Below are positions 51,501-58,340 of a stretch of 64,000 bases of DNA, piece by piece. The notes under the pieces are model-generated. The model did not search any database, had not been told where the DNA came from, and was given only the letters and a program-made list of their open reading frames with translations. Location of the stretch: NCBI GenBank assembly GCA_945787885.1, contig CALZJF010000003.1, forward strand, positions 1-64,000. The letters run 5' to 3'. How positions within the stretch are numbered: the stretch's first letter is position 1; each line of letters opens with the position of its first letter. Origin of the DNA: an uncultured Bacteroidales bacterium (GTDB lineage Bacteria > Bacteroidota > Bacteroidia > Bacteroidales > Bacteroidaceae). The position numbers were made by a program, and so were the translations under genes.

Positions 51501-51795
51501 TGGCGTCGTAGCACTCTGCCAGCATGAGCATACATCTGACGCGTTCAGCATGGCGGCCCGCCTCTTCCCCCATGCTCTCCATTTGCTCAGCCAAAGGCTG
51601 GAGGAGGACGATGGCATCAGCGTGGCTGCCCGCATCCATGAGCGTCTGCGCCTTGGCAATTACATCGGCTGATGAGGCAGCTGCCACATCCGTCGGGCTC
51701 ACTGGGAGAGGCAGAGCCGCCGCAGCGAGGGAGGAGAGAAGCAGAAAGAGCAGACTGGCAGACAGTCTGCGCAGTGTGATAGTCAGAAGGAGCAT
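48577..51795 (-). CDS. Exported TPR-CHAT (caspase-like) protein
   Basis: 1072 residues. Signal peptide MLLLTITLRRLSASLLFLLLSSLAAAA. Residues about 40-560 form tetratricopeptide-like helical repeats (for example ALEAYEKAWAAAKSANNGGKMMELLKEKKKLYRILG). Residues about 700-1072 form a CHAT domain with catalytic His914 (LLVATHGFY) and Cys985 (VMLSACRTGAG), plus GIYGLQRGFKKAGAKTIVMTLW typical of the family. CHAT proteases are caspase relatives, mostly cytosolic; this one is probably periplasmic. It follows the cation efflux gene by 19 bp. Confidence 0.87.
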   Translation of the reverse strand: MLLLTITLRRLSASLLFLLLSSLAAAALPLPVSPTDVAAASSADVIAKAQTLMDAGSHADAIVLLQPLAEQMESMGEEAGRHAERVRCMLMLAECYDATDQPDAAYPIAKRLMQLPLTEEEKAETTEMLILCAYDWATLLINTRECPQQLQQAQSLLYEVLPLASGDDLHALRKCLAFAWYVEGHLHLVVQEEGAGRRCMTEAYPLFCQIGHSTGAYLSAKAVGDASRELCELQPALEAYEKAWAAAKSANNGGKMMELLKEKKKLYRILGDSHDEAKISMQMDSLVRCMNSDEATFFFHEDKGHEALEQGNYDLAELWFKKNADIVQRNAPEQMPYASLYLSDLRELYIAAQRYEEALLYAQRCTRLYEKHFGPEHTATRLTHSTTANIYQRMGDRERCMAHIDSLFLGLDATATPRELFPHYVMRGLAHSAFQEYEAAYADYCTIDSLLATEVDATDPSRIQLQALTGGVCIKLKRYEEAEQRYKRHARLTAETYGEYCQNHIEAINYMANAEGFAGNLDAACRHLTLATEKMTELIKKQLPHKGIKDRDAAWERISKLMTDMTPFAIKAGKVQTDFTRLCYDALLLSKAFLLEKERTAFEIISRQGDEAAINEYLEIASLQLKMEKLEKDYRLNADSITALAAHIATHSQHLAARCQAFGDITAFMETDYEDVKLALGRKEVLIDFTDYSTESEGRKYAAYIVRQQQENPLLLPLFDERAISSLGVTAPQEYYEGAAAEMLRSLLWKPLSKQVKRGSTIYYVPSQFLFQIALENIPLKDGSILGDHYHFVRLSSARELLRHSSSIAQKGVAPRAVLYGGLQYDLSPEEMLADHERHRPNIPPVFAARGENGLRGSRGFAELPGTRQEVLEVEQVLQRQEVSVERFMGPLGTSESFVSMSGNAPDLLLVATHGFYYTPQEAANYDYLKGYKDAMSLSGIVLAGGNNTWQGKTLPDGVMGGILTANDIAKMNLDGLQLVMLSACRTGAGQSTREGIYGLQRGFKKAGAKTIVMTLWNVSDVVTREFIVKFCQSLADSRNAWDKHAAFSEAKSYIRQRYPDPYCWAPFIMLD

Positions 51796-51814
51796 GAGGA
51801 GGAAGGTGAAGGAT

Positions 51815-52720
51815 TTAATTGTCAGAGGATTTTTTCAGCGGTTCGATGTGAAGATTGATGTGAGTGGCCTCGCCGAAGGCATCGCGAAGGCGGTGTTCAA
51901 GGAGGCAGGCATGGCGGTGGGCCTCGTAGAGAGAGACGTTGCCGTTCATTCGTATGTGCATCTCAATGGCATACGTGCTTCCGACGGCGCGCGTGCGGAG
52001 ATTGTGGAGCCCCTGGAACTCCGTGTCCTCCTCGACGATGCGCCGAATTTCCTCCTCAACGGCAGGGGGCAGACTCTTTTCGAGGAGTTCGTTCAGCGCG
52101 CCGCCCATGATTTTCACTGCGGTGAAGAGGATGAGGATGCTGACGACTGCTGCCGCAATGGGGTCGAGCACAGCCCATGAGGGGCCGAGAATCAGTGCGC
52201 CGCCGATGCCCAAGCCCGTGCCGATGGAAGAAAGTGCGTCGGTGCGGTGGTGCCAGGCATTGGCGATGACGGCATCCGAGCGCACCCGCCGCCCCACGCG
52301 CACTGTGGCCTGATAGACTGCCTCCTTGAAGAGGATGCTGACGATGGCGGCAGCCAGGGCTATCCAGCCCGGCGTGGAGAGCTGCGAGCCATGAATGGCA
52401 GCGAGAATCTTGAGGATGCTGTCGCGGAGCAGGATGCCGCCCACGAGGAGGAGGCTTCCGCCGACGAGCAGAGTAGCCAAAGTTTCGTATTTGCCATGGC
52501 CATAGTGGTGGTCGCTGTCGGCAGGCTTGCTGCTGATGCGCACGAAGAAGATGACGATGAAGTCAGTTAGGAGGTCGCTCAACGAATGGACGGCATCGGC
52601 AATCATGGCGGCTGAATGACCCAATATGCCTGCTACGAATTTTAAGGCTACAAGGACGAAATTCACGCCCGCTCCCCAAAGCGTGATGCGATAGATGGAG
52701 CGACTGCGGTCTGCATTCAT
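51815..52720 (-). CDS. Cation diffusion facilitator transporter
   Basis: 301 residues from MNADRSRSIYRITL. Six-helix CDF fold: DAVHSLSDLLTD in helix 2 and HHRTDALSS in helix 5 provide the Zn-site Asp/His residues; a His-rich DSDHHYGHGKYE loop precedes helix 3. The C-terminal cytosolic domain (AIEMHIRMNGNVSLYEAHRHACLLE...INLHIEP) is the family metal-binding dimer domain. It likely exports Zn, Fe or Mn. The 23 upstream in-frame residues overlap a TATTTTTG promoter candidate (52735-52742, minus strand) and are not needed for the fold. Confidence 0.9.
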   Translation of the reverse strand: MNADRSRSIYRITLWGAGVNFVLVALKFVAGILGHSAAMIADAVHSLSDLLTDFIVIFFVRISSKPADSDHHYGHGKYETLATLLVGGSLLLVGGILLRDSILKILAAIHGSQLSTPGWIALAAAIVSILFKEAVYQATVRVGRRVRSDAVIANAWHHRTDALSSIGTGLGIGGALILGPSWAVLDPIAAAVVSILILFTAVKIMGGALNELLEKSLPPAVEEEIRRIVEEDTEFQGLHNLRTRAVGSTYAIEMHIRMNGNVSLYEAHRHACLLEHRLRDAFGEATHINLHIEPLKKSSDN

Positions 52721-52970
52721 AATATAGATTTTTACAAAAATAAACAGAAGAATTCCAAAGAGAGAGGCTCTGAAAAGAAGGGAAATCAACGGGAATCAAC
52801 GTTGAAACATGGGCAAAGGAACGCTTTTTTTCTGAGACCGCCAAGGCTCTTCGGCAGAAAGTGATCACTTTTTTGCCGCAAAAAGGCTTCTCCGAGCAAG
52901 CTCGAAGACTGGCAGGAAGGAGAGAAAAGGCTGGAATCGGGCGGCGGCGAGGCAAAAACCGTGTCGCTTT

Positions 52971-53002
52971 TTTGCGAGAGTGGGGGAAATGGCGTAATTT
53001 TG
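52971..53002 (+). promoter_or_regulatory. Promoter of the SDR-GNAT-FabK-like operon
   Basis: TTTG (52971-52974), 20 bp spacer, TAATTTTG (52995-53002): a full match to the Bacteroides TTTG-N19-21-TAnnTTTG consensus. Leader about 80 nt. A palindrome AGTGATCACT lies further upstream at 52859. Confidence 0.7.
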
Positions 53003-53087
53003 CCTCGTAGAAAATCTGAAAAGCAGGTGTGCGCTTGATGTGTTCGTTGCGCTGCCTGCTGCATCACAATTATTGTAAAAGAAAATT

Positions 53088-53828
53088 ATGCACACCTCTA
53101 TAAATAAGCGTGCCGTCGTGATGGGGGCTACCTCGGGGATGGGACGTTTGGTGGCGTTGGGGCTTCTTGGCAGAGGCTGGACCATCGGCATCGCCGGACG
53201 GCGGACGGACGAACTGCTGGCTCTGCAGCAGACCGCTCCGGAGAGAGTGTACGTGCGGACCATTGATGTGACGCACGACGATGCTCCGCAGTTGCTTCGC
53301 CAGCTCATTGATGAGATGGGAGGCATGGACCTCTATTTCCACAGTTCGGGCTTCGGACGTCAGAACACGGAGCTGGACAGCGCGATAGAAAACAGCACGG
53401 TGATGACGAATGCCTTTGGCTTCACGCAGATGGTGGACGCTGCCTTTCAGTATTTCCGCCAAACGCGGCGGCGAGGCAGGATAGCCGTCATCAGCAGCAT
53501 AGCAGGCACGAAAGGTCTGGGAGCAGCGCCGGCGTATTCTGCCACGAAGCGTTTTCAGTGGACCTACATCGAAGCCTTGGCACAGCTGGCACGCATGGAG
53601 GGACTCGACATTCGCTTTACTGACCTTCGCCCAGGATTCGTGCGCACGGATTTCATTGTCGGCAAAAATTATCCCATGCAGCTCACTCCGGGCAGTGTGG
53701 TGGGGCATATTCTCAGTGACATCGAGAAGGGACGGCGCGTGCGGACCATCGACTGGCGCTATCGGATGCTCTGCTTCTTCTGGCGACTGCTGCCGCAGTG
53801 GGCTTGGGAGCGGATGAAGATTCGATGA
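53088..53828 (+). CDS. Short-chain dehydrogenase/reductase
   Basis: 246 residues, classical SDR fold. NAD(P) motif VVMGATSGMG near residues 10-19, catalytic Ser in VISSIAG, and YSATK with the catalytic Tyr and Lys. The late helical extension (YRMLCFFWRLLPQWAWERMK) could be a membrane-associating tail. Substrate unknown. It is first in a three-gene run with the acetyltransferase (30 bp) and FabK-like gene (37 bp). Confidence 0.9.
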   Translation: MHTSINKRAVVMGATSGMGRLVALGLLGRGWTIGIAGRRTDELLALQQTAPERVYVRTIDVTHDDAPQLLRQLIDEMGGMDLYFHSSGFGRQNTELDSAIENSTVMTNAFGFTQMVDAAFQYFRQTRRRGRIAVISSIAGTKGLGAAPAYSATKRFQWTYIEALAQLARMEGLDIRFTDLRPGFVRTDFIVGKNYPMQLTPGSVVGHILSDIEKGRRVRTIDWRYRMLCFFWRLLPQWAWERMKIR

Positions 53829-53858
53829 TTTGAAGGACTTCATATAACACTCTCCCCA

Positions 53859-54374
53859 ATGAATTATACATTCCGCACTGCTACCACTGAAGATGCCGCT
53901 GCGCTGAGTGAGATTTACGCTCCCTATGTGGAGGAAACGGCAGTCTCGTTTGAATACGTGGCCCCGACGGCAGAAGAATTTGCCCGACGCATCAGCGACA
54001 TCACGCGCCACTATCCCTACATCGTGGCGCTCGATGCTATGGGAACGCCCGTGGGCTATATCTATGCCCATGCCCTTCATGAGCGCGCCGCCTTTGCCTA
54101 TTGCGCGGAAGCCTCCGTCTATATACATCGCGACCATCACGGACGAGGCTTGGCACGCAGCCTCTATGGGCAACTCGAAGCGGCACTGCGCCAGCAGGGC
54201 ATACGCCAGCTCTATGTGAGCATTGCTGCCGCCGACCGCACCGACCCGCAGCTGACGACTGCCAGTCTGGAGGCGCACCGCCGGCTGGGCTTTGAGGAGG
54301 TGGGGCGATTTGATGCCTGCGGCTGGAAGTTCGGACGTTGGTATGACTTGGTGTGGATGAGGAAAAGGCTCTGA
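53859..54374 (+). CDS. GNAT N-acetyltransferase (phosphinothricin acetyltransferase-like)
   Basis: 171 residues. RTATTEDAAALSEIYAPYVEETAVSFEY and the acetyl-CoA loop RDHHGRGLARSLYGQLE (Q/RxxGxG/A motif) fit GNAT enzymes of the PAT/MnaT group, which acetylate the amine of amino-acid-like substrates such as methionine sulfone or phosphinothricin. Ends FGRWYDLVWMRKRL, also family-like. Cytosolic; physiological substrate unknown. Confidence 0.88.
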   Translation: MNYTFRTATTEDAAALSEIYAPYVEETAVSFEYVAPTAEEFARRISDITRHYPYIVALDAMGTPVGYIYAHALHERAAFAYCAEASVYIHRDHHGRGLARSLYGQLEAALRQQGIRQLYVSIAAADRTDPQLTTASLEAHRRLGFEEVGRFDACGWKFGRWYDLVWMRKRL

Positions 54375-54411
54375 TGCAGCCCGCTCCTATTTAATATATA
54401 TTTAAATTACT

Positions 54412-55359
54412 ATGAAAACACGCATTACAGAATTGTTTGGCATACGCCTCCCCATCATTGCAGGCGGCATGGCATGGTGCAGCGGCTGGCGATTGGCATC
54501 GGCAGTGAGCAATGCCGGAGGCTTGGGACTGTTGGGAGCTGGCAGTATGCACCTCGAAACGTTAGACTACCATATTCAGCAGATGAAGGCCTCCACGCAA
54601 CTGCCGTGGGGTGTGAATCTGCCCCTGATGTATCCTCAGACGGATGAACTCGTCGCACTGCTGATTCGCCACGAAGTGCCCATCGTTTTCACTTCGGCAG
54701 GGAGCCCGAAGAAGTTTACGCAGCGTTTCCACGATGCCGGAATGAAGGTGGCACACGTGGTGTCAAGCAGCCGATTCGCTGTTAAGTGTGAAGAGGCAGG
54801 CGTGGATGCCGTGGTGGCAGAAGGTTTTGAGGCAGGCGGACACAACGGACGCGAGGAACTGACGACGATGACTCTCATTCCGCAGGTGCGCCGTGCCACA
54901 TCGTTGCCACTCATTGCTGCCGGCGGTATCTGCAGCGGCGAAAGTATGCTGGCAGCATTGGCGTTGGGAGCTGAGGCAGTGCAGATGGGCACTGTCTTTG
55001 CCCTTGCCACGGAAAGTTCTGCTCACGATGCTTTCAAGCAATATTGCATCAGTCTGCCGGAAGACGCGACGATGCTGGCACTGAAGGCATTGTCGCCCAC
55101 GCGTATGGCAAAGAATGCGCTCTTTGCGCGTATAGCTGCGGCAGAAAGTCAGGGAGCAAGCGCGGAGATGCTGCGCGAGATGCTCGGACAGAAGCCTGCA
55201 AAGCGCGCCATCTTCGAGGGAGAAGTGGAAGAGGGAGAAGTGGAGATTGGACAGGTGGTGGCGCAGATTGACAAAGTGGAGAGTGCAGCAGAAATCGTCG
55301 GGCGCATCGTCAATGACTATGAGACTGTCCGCCAGCGAATGGCGGGGCTAAAGATTTAG
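54412..55359 (+). CDS. FabK-like / nitronate monooxygenase family flavoenzyme
   Basis: 315 residues, FMN-dependent TIM barrel. ITELFGIRLPIIAGGMAWCSGWRLASAVSNAGGLGLLGAGS is the family start; EGFEAGGHNGRE and LPLIAAGGICSGESMLAALALGAEAVQMGTVFALATESSAHDAFKQ are the FMN-phosphate and helix motifs. Members are enoyl-ACP reductases (FabK) or nitronate monooxygenases; the catalytic His in AGGHNG is present in both. FabK would place it in fatty-acid synthesis, but the neighbours do not decide. Confidence 0.85.
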   Translation: MKTRITELFGIRLPIIAGGMAWCSGWRLASAVSNAGGLGLLGAGSMHLETLDYHIQQMKASTQLPWGVNLPLMYPQTDELVALLIRHEVPIVFTSAGSPKKFTQRFHDAGMKVAHVVSSSRFAVKCEEAGVDAVVAEGFEAGGHNGREELTTMTLIPQVRRATSLPLIAAGGICSGESMLAALALGAEAVQMGTVFALATESSAHDAFKQYCISLPEDATMLALKALSPTRMAKNALFARIAAAESQGASAEMLREMLGQKPAKRAIFEGEVEEGEVEIGQVVAQIDKVESAAEIVGRIVNDYETVRQRMAGLKI

Positions 55360-55408
55360 CTGAAAGGTGGGGTGGGGAGAGCTTTTTCTTCCCATCCCTA
55401 TGATTTAT

Positions 55409-55601
55409 AAGTAGGCAATGAACATTCGTTCTGTGTTAGAATGCCCTAATGGGGTGCAGGTTTTGGTCTTGAAACAATGGTGAATGGCGGGCTATGTGAC
55501 TGTTTTCAAAACTAAAAGATGCGCCAAGGAGAGCGTTCAAACATACAAACCATAATTATTCCTACTATATTTATTACAATCTAATTTTTATTACCTACTT
55601 A
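55409..55601. mobile_element. Family B hairpin element, copy 4
   Basis: 193 bp with ends AAGTAGGCAATGAACATTCG and CTAATTTTTATTACCTACTTA. Its right half (GGGCTATGTGACTG..AAAAGATGCGCC..GCGTTCAAACAT) aligns with the family A centre and right arm, the clearest sign that A and B share ancestry. It fills the space before folA. Confidence 0.8.
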
Positions 55602-55614
55602 ATAGTAAGAAAAT

Positions 55615-56112
55615 ATGGAATTGAGCATTATTTGCGCGCTGGCCGCCAACCGTGCTATCGGACTTCGGGGCGAGTTGCTCTATTATCTTCCTGCCGACCT
55701 GCGGCATTTCAAACAACTTACGACGGGGCATACCATCGTGATGGGACGAAAGACATTTGAATCGCTTCCGAAGGGAGCATTGCCAAACCGACGAAACATC
55801 GTCATTACCCGTCAGGCTGACTATGAACGGCAGGGAATAGAGGTGTTTCACTCCTTTGAAGAAGCCCTGGAGGCATGCTCCAACGATGGGGAAGTCTATA
55901 TCATCGGCGGCGAGAGCGTGTATGCTGCCGCGTTGCCTCATGCCGATCGTCTCTGCCTGACGCATATCCACGCTATTCCAGCAGAGGCAGACACCTTCTT
56001 TCCGCCCTTCGATGCCGCAGACTGGGAGGTGGAGCAGGAGGAAAATTTCGAGCCAGACGAGAAAAATCAGCAACCGTTCTCCTTCGTAACCTATCGGCGC
56101 AAGTCATGTTGA
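55615..56112 (+). CDS. folA: Dihydrofolate reductase
   Basis: 165 residues, standard length. ICALAANRAIGLRGELLYYLPADLRHFKQLT and HTIVMGRKTFESLPKGALPNRRNIVITR are the substrate and NADPH motifs; VYIIGGESVYAAALPHADRLCLTHI follows. It reduces dihydrofolate to tetrahydrofolate. The catalytic acidic residue aligns with Asp27 in PADLRHFK. No thyA gene is adjacent. Its stop overlaps the downstream gene by 7 bp, implying translational coupling. Confidence 0.95.
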   Translation: MELSIICALAANRAIGLRGELLYYLPADLRHFKQLTTGHTIVMGRKTFESLPKGALPNRRNIVITRQADYERQGIEVFHSFEEALEACSNDGEVYIIGGESVYAAALPHADRLCLTHIHAIPAEADTFFPPFDAADWEVEQEENFEPDEKNQQPFSFVTYRRKSC

Positions 56113-57851
56113 AAAAGCATTCTTTACCCTTTATCCTTTCCCTCCTCGCTATGCTGTTCGGAACTTCTGCTGCCGGACGTGAGGTGCATCTGACGCTGTT
56201 GGAGACCTCTGACGTTCATGGCAATTTCTTCCCCATTGATTTTCTGCGCGGGGGCGTTGACGGCAGTGGCAGTCTCGCCCGCGTGGCGACGTATGTGGAG
56301 CAACTGCGTGCAGCGCAGGGCGAGGAGGCAGTCGTATTGCTTGACAATGGCGATATACTGCAAGGACAACCTTCAGCGTACTACTATAACGTGGTAAACA
56401 CGGACGATCGGCATCTCTGTGCCGACATTTTTAATTTCATGCGCTATGATGCTGTGACGATGGGTAACCATGACGTGGAAGCAGGCCATGAGGTCTATGA
56501 CCGCTGGACACAGCAGTGCGAGATGCCCGTGCTGGGAGCCAATGTGGTGCGAACGGACACGGGCGAACCGTATCTGCCGCCTTATGTCGTGCTGGAGCGG
56601 CAGGGCGTTCGGATAGCTGTGCTTGGACTCGTCACGCCTGGGATTCCGCTGTGGTTGCCAGAGAATCTGTGGAGCGGTCTGCGCTTTGACGACATGGAAG
56701 CAACGGCGCGGAAGTATATGCCAGAGATGCGGCAGAAGGCTGACATCGTCGTCGGGCTGTTTCATTCAGGCGTAGGGCGTTCTGCGGGGTATGCGCCTTT
56801 GACGGAAAATGCTTCGGCAGAGGTGGCGCAGCGAGTGGCGGGATTTGATATCGTGTTTTGCGGACACGACCATCGCCGTGCTAACCAGATGCTACGGACG
56901 GCAGAGGGCGGGGCAGTGTTGCTGCTCAATCCAGCTGCTGATGCCCACGCCGTGGCGAAGGCGGAGGTGACGCTCCGCATGACGGACGATGGGATGAAGC
57001 TGATGGAAGTCAGGGGCGACATTGTGGAAGTGGACGCTCTGGAGCCTTCTCCTGTGTTTGTCAAAGCCTTCAAACGTCAGTGTAAGGCGGTGAAAGCCTT
57101 TACGGCGGAGGCCGTCGGACGCTGTGCGGCAGATATGACGACGCTCCCAGCCTTCTTCGGGCCTTCGGCTTTCGTAGATTTCATACATGAAATGCAGTTG
57201 GAAATATCGGGGGCCGACATATCTTTTGCTGCACCCTTGGCTTTTGATGCCTCAATTCCTCACGGAACAATCCGTGTGAGCGACCTCTTCAACCTCTATC
57301 GTTATGAGAATATGCTATACGTCATGGAGCTTTCAGGCCGCGAGGTGAAGGATTATCTGGAGTTTTCGTATGCAGGATGGGTGCAGACCATGTCGTCGGC
57401 TGCTGACCATCTGCTGCTTTTCCGCGAAAATGCGGCGCAGTTGCCAGATGCGTGGCAGCGGCTGAAGACTCCGAATTTCAATTTTGATTCTGCGGCGGGC
57501 ATTCGCTACACGGTGGATGTGGCGCGTCCTGCGGGCAGCCGTGTCAAAATTCTTTCGATGGCGGACGGCAGTCCCTTTGATGAGGCCGCTACTTACCGCT
57601 GCGCACTCAATTCTTACAGAGGCAATGGCGGTGGACGCCATTTGACGGAGGGAGCGGGCATTGCGCCAGAGCAACTGAAGCACCGCATTGTCTGGGCAAC
57701 GGACAAGGATCTGCGGTATTATATGATGCAGCGCATCCGTAGTCTGAAGAAAATTCACCCTCGCCCCTTGAACCTCTGGAAGTTTATCCCAGAGGATTGG
57801 GCCGAGGAGGCCAAAGAGCGCGACGCAGAGTTGCTGAAGAGCCAGAAATAA
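56106..57851 (+). CDS. Exported 5'-nucleotidase / UshA-like metallophosphatase
   Basis: 581 residues. Signal peptide MLKKHSLPFILSLLAMLFGTSAAG. The N-terminal metallophosphoesterase domain has all di-metal motifs: SDVHGN, DNGDILQG, MGNHDVE, GLFHSG and CGHDHRRAN. The C-terminal 5'-nucleotidase domain (about 330-540) includes FFGPSAFVDFIHEMQLEISGADISFAAPLAFDA and YRYENMLYVMELSGREVKDYLEFS. It hydrolyses nucleotides or related phosphates in the periplasm. Start ATG 56106, overlapping the folA stop. Confidence 0.9.
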   Translation: MLKKHSLPFILSLLAMLFGTSAAGREVHLTLLETSDVHGNFFPIDFLRGGVDGSGSLARVATYVEQLRAAQGEEAVVLLDNGDILQGQPSAYYYNVVNTDDRHLCADIFNFMRYDAVTMGNHDVEAGHEVYDRWTQQCEMPVLGANVVRTDTGEPYLPPYVVLERQGVRIAVLGLVTPGIPLWLPENLWSGLRFDDMEATARKYMPEMRQKADIVVGLFHSGVGRSAGYAPLTENASAEVAQRVAGFDIVFCGHDHRRANQMLRTAEGGAVLLLNPAADAHAVAKAEVTLRMTDDGMKLMEVRGDIVEVDALEPSPVFVKAFKRQCKAVKAFTAEAVGRCAADMTTLPAFFGPSAFVDFIHEMQLEISGADISFAAPLAFDASIPHGTIRVSDLFNLYRYENMLYVMELSGREVKDYLEFSYAGWVQTMSSAADHLLLFRENAAQLPDAWQRLKTPNFNFDSAAGIRYTVDVARPAGSRVKILSMADGSPFDEAATYRCALNSYRGNGGGRHLTEGAGIAPEQLKHRIVWATDKDLRYYMMQRIRSLKKIHPRPLNLWKFIPEDWAEEAKERDAELLKSQK

Positions 57852-57854
57852 CGT

Positions 57855-57895
57855 AAAACAGGGACAACCGATTCATTTCGCTTGTCCCTGTTTTT
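57855..57895 (+). terminator. Intrinsic terminator after the 5'-nucleotidase gene
   Basis: Stem AAAACAGGGACAA / TTGTCCCTGTTTT with a 14-nt loop, followed by T. A near-copy lies at 58234-58274 with matching downstream flank, so this block of about 70 bp is duplicated. Confidence 0.9.
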
Positions 57896-57989
57896 CGTTT
57901 GAGTGTGATAGAATCAGGATTGATTGAGTAAGTTGCAAGAATCAGTTTATGGCTGTGGTGAAAACGGCGGGCTTTTCTGTCCTTCTACT

Positions 57990-58085
57990 GAGCTTCCGCT
58001 TCCCAAGTAATCATTTTCACCCCTCGAAATGATTATTTTGACCCCCAAAATGGCCATTTTTCCCTTCAAAATGGTCACCCTGAGA
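57990..58085 (-). repeat. 22-bp phased repeat array, locus 5 (inverted)
   Basis: Cores start at 58012 (CATTTTC), 58034 (TATTTTG) and about 58055 (CATTTTT), 22 bp apart; GAGCTTCCGCTTCCC at 57990 is the inverse of the GAAGCTC flank. Lies between the duplicated terminators. Confidence 0.7.
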
Positions 58086-58138
58086 CAAAATTTGCCGTGG
58101 AAGTAAGGCATCCTTACTGTAAATTGCTTTTTTCTTAC

Positions 58139-58226
58139 CTACGTAGCCCGTTACGCTCCCTCATGCAAACCAAAAAACTACGGCGATGGCCGCGAATACA
58201 TCACAAGCTAATTGATAGAACCTACC
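58139..58226 (-). mobile_element. Family A element, copy 7, truncated
   Basis: About 88 bp, from the central GTAGCCCGTTACGCTCCCTC region to the end CTAATTGATAGAACCTACC. The other half is lost. TTAA follows the end. Lies between the 22-bp array and the second terminator copy. Confidence 0.75.
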
Positions 58227-58233
58227 TTAAATG

Positions 58234-58274
58234 AAAACAGGGACAACCGAAATAAATCGATTGTCCCTGTTTTT
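58234..58274. terminator. Duplicate terminator hairpin
   Basis: Same stem as at 57855 (AAAACAGGGACAA / TTGTCCCTGTTTT) with a different loop (CCGAAATAAATCGA). No plus-strand gene precedes it directly; it could end minus-strand transcripts from the surface-protein gene. Confidence 0.8.
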
Positions 58275-58304
58275 CGTTGGAGCGCGATAGGCTCAGGATA
58301 TATT

Positions 58305-58340
58305 AAGTAGGTAATAAAACTAATTTTCTTTGCCTGCTTA
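58305..58340. repeat. Minimal family B element (ends only)
   Basis: AAGTAGGTAATAAAACTAATTTTCTTTGCCTGCTTA-type sequence, only the two ends back to back (36 bp). Its last three bases are the TAA stop of the minus-strand surface-protein gene. Confidence 0.6.

Noticed and set aside
53070-54278. 402-codon minus-strand open frame across the SDR and GNAT genes
   Set aside because: It covers two well-recognised genes in antisense and shows no protein features.
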